From assembly GCA_905234025.1 (NCBI GenBank), contig CAJOFT010000008.1:1-32721 (forward strand): a stretch of 32,721 bases of DNA. Reading direction: 5' to 3'. Shown piece after piece: positions 23,456 to 32,500 of the stretch. This stretch comes from Paludibacteraceae bacterium. Lineage in GTDB: Bacteria; Bacteroidota; Bacteroidia; Bacteroidales; Paludibacteraceae. Within the stretch, counting starts at the first letter, position 1. Every line of letters starts with the position of its first letter. The notes under the pieces are model-generated. The model saw nothing but the letters and a program-made list of their open reading frames with translations. It was not told the origin of the DNA and did not search any database. Made by a program: the position numbers and the translations under genes.

Positions 23456-23539
23456 TAACTCGTTAACTCCTTAATTCTCTAACTCATTAACTCCTTAATT
23501 CTCTAACTCATTAACTCCTTAATTCTCTAACTCGTTAAC
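23456..23539. repeat. 24-nt tandem repeat, three and a half copies
   Basis: Units start at 23456, 23480 and 23504, with a partial copy at 23528-23539. The second and third units are identical; the first differs by one base (TAACTCG versus TAACTCA). Each contains TTAACTCC and TTAATTCTC. It lies in the 3' untranslated part of the 862-aa gene and carries stop codons in several minus-strand frames. Units are directly adjacent without unique spacers, so this is not a CRISPR array. Confidence 0.9.
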
Positions 23540-23567
23540 GCGTGTGCGCTTGTCCTGTAAGTGGGTT

Positions 23568-26156
23568 TTATTTCACCACGGCTCCGGTGAGGGTGTAGAT
23601 ATGTCCGTTGCGGAGAATCATTACCTGTCCGTTATACAGCTCTTTCCGGACTGTGGTTGCTTCGTCCGCAACCTTCTCTGTTCCGGTTCCGATAGCAGAT
23701 GCCGTATAGCTTGCTACAGCACTATCGCTGTCGGTCTTGCCGTCTGCCGTTGCGTAGGCGGAAATAACAGTCATACCGGTAATGGTCACCTCTGCGGTAT
23801 TGCCGCTACTTACATAATCCGAAACGCCGTTGATGGTATAGTGTATAACGGCACCTGTCTCGGCGCTGATGGTCACTACCGTTCCGCTTTCATATTCACC
23901 GTCCGCCAGACTGAATACAGGTGTACCGGTTTTCGGTACGGTATAGGTAACACTTACCACTTCGCTGTTCAGCATGCCCTTATGGGCGCGATAGGCTTTG
24001 ATGGTTGTCGTTTTGGAAATCGTCCATGCGGCACCGCCTAACAGATATAACCATTCTCCGTCGTCCTGCGAATAATAGATGGTGTCGCCTGTCACGCCCG
24101 CAACCGTCACGTTGCTGCCTGCGGGAACCTCTCCCGCGGGAAGACTGAATACCGGCTTTTCCGCCTGCGGCAGAACAACCTTGTAATGCCGTGTCACGGT
24201 GCTGCTGTTCGTGTGACCGTCCTGAGCGGCGTATGCCGTGATAGTGACATCCTCCGTAATGGGGACGCTGACGCTTTCCACGGCAACGTTGTTTTTCCCG
24301 TTGACCGAATACATGATTTTTACACCTGCTGCCACGCTGATGGTAACCGTATTGCCGTACTGAACGGACGCATTGTCCGCTAACGAGAATACGGGGGCAT
24401 CCAGCGAACCGTATGTGATGGTATAGGTTGCTGTGGCAGTGGTACTTGTGGTGTAACCCTCACGGGTCAAATATGCACTGACGGTCACGGTTGCGCCGTT
24501 GTCGCCCGATAGTGTGACAGTTTTGTTTCCGGTTGTCGTACTCTCGGCACCGCCGTTGATGCTGTAGTGCAGTGTTGCAAGGGCGTCACTGGACTCTATC
24601 GTCAGCTCCGTACCCCATGCAACCGAACTTCCGCCGGCAATGGAGAAAGTCGGCGCAGTCAATGTCGGCTTCGGGGCATCGGAAACCGTATAGACGCCTT
24701 TCACCGTCCAACTGGTGCTCTTGCCCTCCTTGACGGCGTATGCCATTATAGTAACAGGCGATGTAATCGTCAATGCTCCGCTGTAGGCGCTATAGGTACT
24801 GCCGCCGTCCACGGAATAGTATATCTTTGCACCGGTTTCGCCGTTCAATGCCACCTTTGTGCCGCTTGTTACGGCACCAGGGCTGACGCTCAATGTCGGA
24901 GTGGCGGTCTGCGCCGTGTAACGTTCAATATAATCTATATCGTCCACATACAGGCTTATGCCGCCTGACTGGATGCGGAAGCGCACAATATCCGTACTGC
25001 TGATACCCGTCAGCGGTATTTCAAACCGTTGCATGGTGGTGGCAAGGTCTGTCTTGGTCAGTTCGCGCAGGGTCTGCCAGTCACCGCCTGCCCAAGTCTG
25101 GCTGCCGCCTTCGGACACCATCGTTCCTTTCTGGTAGGAGACGGTAATGGATGCTTCGCTCTTTTTCGCGGCATAGATACTTAATCCCGCAGGGCAGGGT
25201 ACAGCAGGCGTATAAATCACACTTGCGGACTTGATGCGGAAATACGGCGTGCCGCTTTTGGTGGCACCGCGGTCTTCCGTTTCTGAGGAAGCGATACTGC
25301 AATCCGGCCAGAAGTTCGCATCGGAACAGGGGTTCTGTGTCACTTTTCCGACTGCTGTCTTGATGGTCTTGGTGACGATGTCGCTCATCCCCAAGTCTGA
25401 TGTCCATGCTCCCACTTTCAGCGTCACGGTACTGCCCGCAGTGATGTTCACCCGCGTAGCGGACGTGGAAGACGTTGTCGGCGTGCTGCCGTCCGTGGTA
25501 TAATAAATGACTGCTCCTGCGCTTGTGCTTGCGAGGTCGGCATATACTTTGTCCGAGGCATAGTAGGTTGTGTCTCCTGCATTGGCGACGTATTCGGAAT
25601 TGCTGCCGTCAATAGAGATGGTCGGCATATCCGTTTTGCCGTCATACGATGTCCAGTGCACATTGAAGATATTGATACGGATGTCTTCTCCGCTCACGCC
25701 TTCCTGCATAGTGATGGACAAGGTGGATACGTCGCGCACTTTAAGGGTGGCACTCAGTTCATAAACCGTACCGATTACTTTCACATTGCCCGTTACATTG
25801 ACCGTTTTGCTGCCTGCTTTGACCACAAAGACACGGTTTACTCCATAGCCTTTGGTGGCACTGTTGGCACCGCTGATGCTGAATTTCACTTCGCCGATAC
25901 CTTCGTCCACGGAGGTTGTTCCGAGTGTGCCGCTGATACCGTTACCGCTGACGCCGCCGCTGATTGTTAGAGCTTTGTAGGTGCCTACGGTACTGTTACG
26001 CAATCCCACAACGGTCCATGAATCGCCGTTATTGCCGCTGAAACTCTTGCTTTCGCTGATACTGCTTGTACTTACATTTTCCAACGGAATACTGCCTTCC
26101 GCATAAACGCCTGCGCATACCATCAGCACCGCAATAATTGCTATCGTCTTTTTCAT
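23568..26156 (-). CDS. Secreted protein with tandem chitobiase-C-like domains
   Basis: An 862-aa protein with a signal peptide (MKKTIAIIAVLMVCAGVYAE). Modules are: a beta-rich N-terminal segment (about 21-170); a chitobiase/hexosaminidase C-terminal-like domain (about 175-268, with IYYTTDGSTPTTSS); a jelly-roll-like segment (about 275-412, ending LYVDDIDYIERY); and five tandem chitobiase-C-like repeats (about 418-820), each with the pattern P-x-FSLA/LSVSPG, then a YYSxDGG-type turn, then an ITAYA strand. The last 36 residues end in KELYNGQVMILRNG and YTLTGAVVK, a tail like that of the 663-aa protein at 555-2546. No catalytic domain is seen; a structural or adhesive surface role is inferred. 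The ATG at 26156 was preferred over an upstream in-frame start at 26186, which would overlap the preceding gene. It is the last gene of its operon. Confidence 0.85.
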   Translation of the reverse strand: MKKTIAIIAVLMVCAGVYAEGSIPLENVSTSSISESKSFSGNNGDSWTVVGLRNSTVGTYKALTISGGVSGNGISGTLGTTSVDEGIGEVKFSISGANSATKGYGVNRVFVVKAGSKTVNVTGNVKVIGTVYELSATLKVRDVSTLSITMQEGVSGEDIRINIFNVHWTSYDGKTDMPTISIDGSNSEYVANAGDTTYYASDKVYADLASTSAGAVIYYTTDGSTPTTSSTSATRVNITAGSTVTLKVGAWTSDLGMSDIVTKTIKTAVGKVTQNPCSDANFWPDCSIASSETEDRGATKSGTPYFRIKSASVIYTPAVPCPAGLSIYAAKKSEASITVSYQKGTMVSEGGSQTWAGGDWQTLRELTKTDLATTMQRFEIPLTGISSTDIVRFRIQSGGISLYVDDIDYIERYTAQTATPTLSVSPGAVTSGTKVALNGETGAKIYYSVDGGSTYSAYSGALTITSPVTIMAYAVKEGKSTSWTVKGVYTVSDAPKPTLTAPTFSIAGGSSVAWGTELTIESSDALATLHYSINGGAESTTTGNKTVTLSGDNGATVTVSAYLTREGYTTSTTATATYTITYGSLDAPVFSLADNASVQYGNTVTISVAAGVKIMYSVNGKNNVAVESVSVPITEDVTITAYAAQDGHTNSSTVTRHYKVVLPQAEKPVFSLPAGEVPAGSNVTVAGVTGDTIYYSQDDGEWLYLLGGAAWTISKTTTIKAYRAHKGMLNSEVVSVTYTVPKTGTPVFSLADGEYESGTVVTISAETGAVIHYTINGVSDYVSSGNTAEVTITGMTVISAYATADGKTDSDSAVASYTASAIGTGTEKVADEATTVRKELYNGQVMILRNGHIYTLTGAVVK

Positions 26157-26182
26157 GATAGTTGTATTTATGTCTTTGTTTG

Positions 26183-26509
26183 TCACTCTTTCCGGCGGCG
26201 GGTCAAACTGTATGCCGCACCTAAAACGGTTAATACCAATATCCCGTCACCGACAGGCAGTGCTCCCGGATCGCCGATATCGTCATCTTTGCCGACCTTG
26301 CGGATGCCGGGTCTGTTCCGTGTGCCGTTTTCGTTGTCATAGGTGGTGGAAACTCCCTGTTGGGCAGCCATGGGCAGGTTCGTTCCCGAACCTGCCATAG
26401 CTCCTGTCGATTGCCACTGCATCTGCGGCTCTTCTGCCAATGACTGTGCCGCGATAGTGGTGCACAATGTGATTGCTGCTACTGAAAGAATATACTTGAT
26501 TGTTTTCAT
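26183..26509 (-). CDS. Small secreted protein with sorting-signal-like C-terminus
   Basis: A 108-aa protein with a signal peptide (about residues 1-21, ending TTIAAQ). A polar, Gly/Met/Gln-rich body of about 60 residues follows. The C-terminus has three parts in order: PVGDG (85-89), a hydrophobic stretch of about 15 residues (89-103) and the basic RRRKE. This arrangement resembles the tripartite tails recognised by sortases or exosortases, or a simple membrane anchor with a positive cytoplasmic end; the processing enzyme, if any, is not in the window. An AGGAAA motif lies just upstream of the ATG. It sits between the giant T9SS cargo (41-nt gap) and the 862-aa protein (26-nt gap), suggesting a shared function. 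Confidence 0.8.
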   Translation of the reverse strand: MKTIKYILSVAAITLCTTIAAQSLAEEPQMQWQSTGAMAGSGTNLPMAAQQGVSTTYDNENGTRNRPGIRKVGKDDDIGDPGALPVGDGILVLTVLGAAYSLTRRRKE

Positions 26510-26550
26510 AACTTTTCCTTTCTTATTTTATTCAACAACTGATATTCTTT

Positions 26551-29500
26551 TTATCGTACAAACGTCTTGACGGCGGCATTGCCTTCAGCCGATTGGATCA
26601 CGATATTATATACGCCCTGCTGCGGTGCGTCAACGTTCACCACATGTTCGCCGTCTGCTTTGCCTTGACGCATCAGTTTGCCGACCATGTCGAATACGAG
26701 TACTTCGGCGTCCGCAGGTACGTTGCAGATACTTATCTGTCCGTTGTTGCAGACAACTGTCACATGCTCGCCGTTGATGGTCTCCGTTGAGGTGGTTACT
26801 TGTGCGGCGCGACGGATGCGGACGCTGTAGCCCGTATTCGTACCCTTCGCAGCTTCAATGGTGTAATCCTCAATCAGCAGGTTCGCAACCACGTTGCCGT
26901 TGTACAGCAACTCGATGCTTTCCGCACCCTTCGTCCGGCTGGAGCCTTCGTTCAGGCTGATGGTGTACTTGCCAGCCTTCGGCGCGTACAGTTCCATAGC
27001 CACATTCTCCGCATTGGCATCCGGAAGGGCGATATATGCCATCTTCTCGTTGCTTGCGTCAAGGAAGTACAACTGCGGTTTCGCGGCAGCGGCGTACATC
27101 TTGGTCAGGTCTCCGGCAATCTCGTATTCCGGCGTGAAGCAGTCATCCACTACTACACCGGCAATATCGCTCATGCCTTCTCCGTTTACGGTCAGGTCAA
27201 CCTCTACGCGTTGTTTCTGTGCGGTAGCCTTGCGGGCGGGAGCAGCTGACAGCGTGCGGTCTGCCTTCTGATAGGTCAGATTCAGCGTGTTGTCAGTACC
27301 GTTGGTCGGGTCAACTGTCTGTACGAAGTAGCCCTTGAACGGCTCTATCGTTGTAGCCGAAGCCTTCGCCTGTTTATAGGTCTTGGAGTTGCCTCCGTTC
27401 GGGATGGATACATAGACATAATCCAAATCTTCATATTCACCGGTCAGTTCGTTAACCATACCCAAAATCAGGTTTGTTTTGTTGTTCAAACCGTGACCAT
27501 CTACTGACGAACCGAACATACTGATATACGGTGAGCCGACGAAGTTCCAGCCGTGGTGGCGCTTGTCGTTCGCCAGACCATCCACCCAGTTATATACATC
27601 CGTTGTCTTCGCGTCATCACCTGCCTCGGTATATTCCTTCGTGGTCTTCGGCGGGAAGTAAACGCTCTTGAACTGTCCGTCCCATTCGGTGGTGAACAGA
27701 CCGATGATATATGCCTCGTTCGCTTTCAGCGTGCCGCTTACCGGCATCTGCTTCCAGTACTTCGAGCTTGTTCCGGGATAAGCGCTTGAGCCTTCCGACT
27801 GACGGGCGGCACCGTCGTAGTACTTGATGCCCCAGTCTTCCCAGTACTCACCCATCGTCTTACCGTTCTGCTGGCGGATTGCCGAGATATCGCAGTCGTA
27901 AGGCAGTGAGAACGGATACCAGTACTGGTCATCAATACGTTTCACGTGAACAACCTTGCCTGCGGCTATCGTGCTTCCGTTGTTGTTGATGATAGCGTAA
28001 CCGACCTCGTCGTTCTTCGCCTCCATCAGCAGACCGTCTAACAGGAAGCCCTGTTTTGCGCTGTTGTCAAAGCTTGCACCCGGATATACGGTCATGTTGC
28101 GGAACTGGCTGACACCGCCGCTTACGTGGCTCAGTTTTGCCTCGTCACGGATAACAACGTCACAGTTGGCGCATGTGTCACCTCCGAACGAGAACAAATC
28201 AGCCGTTGTCAATTTGTTGGCATCTACTACGATAGGCACTTTGTAGTCCTCGGAGGCATGAACGTTCTCTGACAATACACCGTTAATCGTGTCTATACTC
28301 ATCACCTCAATATGTATCGTCTTGCAATAGAACTCAGGTACATCCATTTCAACGGTGAATGAACCATCCGGATTCCTGTCTGCGCCTACTTCGTAATCGC
28401 CGACTTCTGTCCAAGCATTGTAGTAACCTGCATAGTCGTAACTACCCACGAACGAGAAGTTCGAGCACGATACGGCATCCTGGTCTCCTTCGGTCGGTAC
28501 GTGCGAGCCTTGCCATTCGGTATTCAGCGTCACCATATTTTCAATATTGCTGTTGATGGCATTGGCTCCGCTGGTTACATTCTTCCTGCGCACCAACAAG
28601 CAACGGTTGGTGGATAGCAGATAGCCCGGATGCTCGGAACTGGTGTTATAGTCGCTCGCTCCACTCATGTCTTGACCGTAACCTACCCAACCTTTGTCAT
28701 CACCGTCCTCATATTCACCGGTCTTGCTGTTGTACCAGTGCCATGCACCTTGTACGTTCTTGCCGCTCGGTGAACCGCCGTCTGTCCGGCCGCCGATGAT
28801 ATCCAGCATGTACCAGTCGCCGCGGGCATTGCTGTACGGCTCGGGCCAACTGATGGCAGCACCGGTCTTGGCGCTGGTAGTCGGTAGCGCATTATTGCGG
28901 GCAATAGTTACTGCGTCGGTCTTACGTACCAACATAAGTGCATCGTCACCACTGAACGAGAGTGGCAAATCAGACGACGTACCTTCCTGCCACCAGGTAC
29001 TCATCACATCTATTCCGACAGCATTCTGTTCGCAGGTTCCTACTTGGTTGGTCGTATAAACCACAATCTCTTCGTCAGGACATATCCAGCCCGGTTTGAT
29101 ATTACCCATTTCGCTCAAATCCATGACATTGGAGTGCCATCCGTCATATTTGCTGGACGAACGCCATACCTCCATACCTGCCAACGAAATAGTATCGTTC
29201 GTCGGGTTGAAGATTGCCCAGAGTTTCTTGTGGCTGTATGCCTCGTAGTACTTCGAGAAGAAGATTTCGTCACCGACGTTGAGTTCAATCTCGTCTGCCG
29301 TCTTCTCGCGGTTCATTACAATACGCACACTGTCAGCCTCTACGTTATGCTCTATCTTCAGTTCTGAATTGCTGATTTCCGTTACTTCCACAATCGGTTT
29401 GTCGGTGTCTTCACCGGCAGTTACCGTCCAATTAATATTCACTGTCACGGGTTCTGCCAATCCGCGGGTGTTAAGTATAACCGGACAAGTACCTGTGCTT

Positions 29501-32500
29501 CCCGGGGCGGTGTTCGGAGTGAAGAGTACGCGTATCGTACCACCTTCCTGTGCTACGGTGCTGTTACCCAACGTAATCTGGTCGCTGCCAGTTGCTACGC
29601 CCTTGCTGACACTGATTTCTGCCGTGGCATCCCAAACCTGTACGGTAATCACACCTGTTGCGCTTGAACCGGCAGGAGCACTGATTTCAATGTCATCCGC
29701 CTCAATTACCGGACCGTCAGCCTGCAAGGTCTTAAAGGTGATGCTGTTCGACGGACAGCCGTTCGCGTTCTTCAGCAAGTAGGTATATTGCGTGTTACCG
29801 CTCAGTGTACCTAATGCCTGAGAACTTGCTGCAGACAGATCCGCAATCGGGAATACCTTGTCCGGCTCTTCCGCATTCGGTGCACTGATACGTTTCAGCG
29901 ATACATCATCCAGATAGAACGGGTGGAAGGTATAACCAACATCCGCACGGTGTCCCACGAACGGTAATGCCTTAATCGGATTCTCCAATACAAATACATC
30001 CGTTATCTGTACATAGGTGTTGTTGGATTGTATGCTGGTATAATCCGGCGAGAGCGCATAGCAGGTCTCGTTTGTTGAACCAATCAATGTGCAACCTGCC
30101 AAACCTTGCTTGAAGTAAGAATGTTTGTCGCTGTAGCCGCTATATACCGGTACCTTTACCCAAGAGGTCATTTCGTATGTACCGGCAGGCAGAGTAACAG
30201 GGTTACCGTAAATCACTGTCGTGTATCCGAAGCCGGCATAGCCGCTTCCTTCCTTACTTGCGTAGAGGGCATGCGTGCCGGAGTGGGCATTGCTGCTCTT
30301 TACTTCGTATGCATCGCAACTGTACAATGCACCTATATTCAGGAAGTCCCAACCGGTCAGATCGCCTGTCTCGAAGCCCTCGTTGGTGATGTATTCGGCA
30401 TCTACCACACCGTCGCGGTACAAGTATAACGTACCTTCCGTTACACCTTCGAAGTTCGCGCTGCTGTTCCAGTTGGCAGTTGCGCTGTTCTTGGTGATAG
30501 CGGAAGCCGCCAAAGCCAAGGTCTCGAAGTCTGTCGGACAGTCGCTCGACTTGATAGGACGGGTGTAAGTGGTACCGGTTCCGTCCGTAATGGTCAGCGT
30601 ACCCGAAGTGACAGCAGGATTGGTCAGCGTCAAATCAATGTAGCCGCCCAACGCACCGGTAGCAGGATCATAAGTCGTATGGTCAACTAATCCGTAACCG
30701 CTGCTGACAGTTGGAACCACTTCGCAACCCGGCACTTTCTGACCGACCATATATACATGGGTTGTCTGTCCGCCAAGTACAACAATCTTATCTCCTGCCT
30801 CAATCTCCGTCGTATGACCTGCATCCTCATAGAACTTCACATAACTGCTACCGCTACTTGGCCAAGTATGGAACGCTACTTCTGCACTCTCCTTTGAGCC
30901 ACAGCTCATAGTGGTGTAGTATGTTGTATTGGCTGTCAATCCTGTTACTTCTTGCGAAGTGCCATCTACATTCTTATGATCATATCCGGTCACATATTCA
31001 CGGGCAACAGTAGATATAGTCACAGATTTTAAGCCATAACTTCCTGCTGCCGTACTTGCAGCAAAGACTATTCGATCGTTTGCCGCCAATCCACTCAATT
31101 TGACATTCCAAGTTTCCAACTGATTAGATGTTGTACTGAATGTTTTATTTGATGTACGTACATCATCAATATAGATGGTCTTCTGATGGCTTGTTGACGG
31201 ATAATTGTTGCCTGCGACCACATAAAGTTGTACAGTTCTGTTGGCAGATGCAAAGTTCTTGGTTGTAAAGGTAACTTGTAATTCTGTGCTTGCATCAATT
31301 GTCGATAATTTAGGAGATGCAAATGCATTGGAAGTGGCAGAAGTATAGAAAGTATACCCGCTATTGGTATTAGTTGCCAAAACACCATTTTGATCTGCAT
31401 TGGTTTTTCCACATCCCCAAGCATTATTGCCGGCTTGGGAATAGGTGCTAATAGTTGTAGTTGGGAAATCGGCATTAACCAACTCTGTGTCATTATGCTT
31501 GAATAAATTTAACTGCAACGTATTTGGTGCTTCACAAGTAAAATCATCCCAATGAGCAACTATGCTTGTCGGACTGGTGATACAAGGCATCATTGCCGTA
31601 GGAGCGGTACAATCCAAACTATAGACAAAGTCCACATGCGCATCTGCGAAACCTAAGCCGTTGGAATCAAAGAATCCCGCACCCTCATTCGCCAAACTAT
31701 TATAGTAACTAATACGGTAGGTATGTCCGGAAACAAGACTCGTTGTCGGAATACTGAATTGGGCTATACCGGATGCTACAGAATAATTGTTGAATCCTGT
31801 ATTCCAGTCATCGCCATTGGTGCTTAGGTCGCGGATAAATACGGCACTACCAACCTTATAGGTAGCATCTACCAACGAGCTTCCATCATTAGCTTGATAT
31901 ACCGCAGAACCTCCATTCAGATATACATAGAACTTATCATCGTACGTCAAACTATTATGACAAATCTTTCCTCCGCTTAGTTCATCTATACGGAACGTCA
32001 TCTCTGCCAAATCGCGGATGGTAATAGTCACATCTACAGTAACATTTGCGGCACCGACGCTGCTCAGCGTCAAGGTCGTCACATAGTCGTCGGCAACGGC
32101 TGTCGAAGCCATGTTAACCGTCACATTGCCTGCTTCATAGCTTGCCGTAATAGCCGGATTGCTGCTCGTCACGCTGATAGTGCCGTACATGTCGGTACCC
32201 GTTACTGCAAAACTCTCTGAAGTCGCCACATTGATGACGCCGTACAGGTGTTGTGCGCCCGGATCAGTAATAACCGGAGCAGGGATATGCAGCGAACTAA
32301 CCGATGTCGCATCGCCCTGACAAACCGTACCGTCCGCACGCAGCCAGATATTAGTGCCCTTGTACGTTGCCAACGGCAGCGAGAAGGTCAGCTTCTTGCA
32401 ATCAATCGTTCCTGTAATGTCCGTCCATGTTTCTTTATTGTCCTTACTGATCTCATAGTTCGTGGTGCCGTCATACGGTATCGATACGGTGGCTGTCGTG

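Larger units (their letters stand above)
23071..23567. other. Gene-free stretch with terminators, promoter-like signals and repeats
   Basis: This is the only gap longer than 300 bases. Going down from the 862-aa gene on the minus strand it holds: a 24-nt tandem repeat (23456-23539), an intrinsic terminator (23407-23445), a 10-bp inverted repeat (23348-23382), a near-consensus promoter (23313-23344), an 11-nt repeat cluster (23224-23278), a second terminator (23138-23167) and the methyltransferase promoter (23110-23141). The part around 23320-23400 is very AT-rich. A 23-codon frame beginning MANKKMSYSQNKENAGE runs from about 23314 towards the 11-nt repeats, but its first ATG overlaps the -7 box. 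Confidence 0.7.

Noticed and set aside
23456-23539. Possible CRISPR array
   Set aside because: The 24-nt units follow each other directly with no unique spacers, and there are no cas genes nearby; it is an ordinary tandem repeat.
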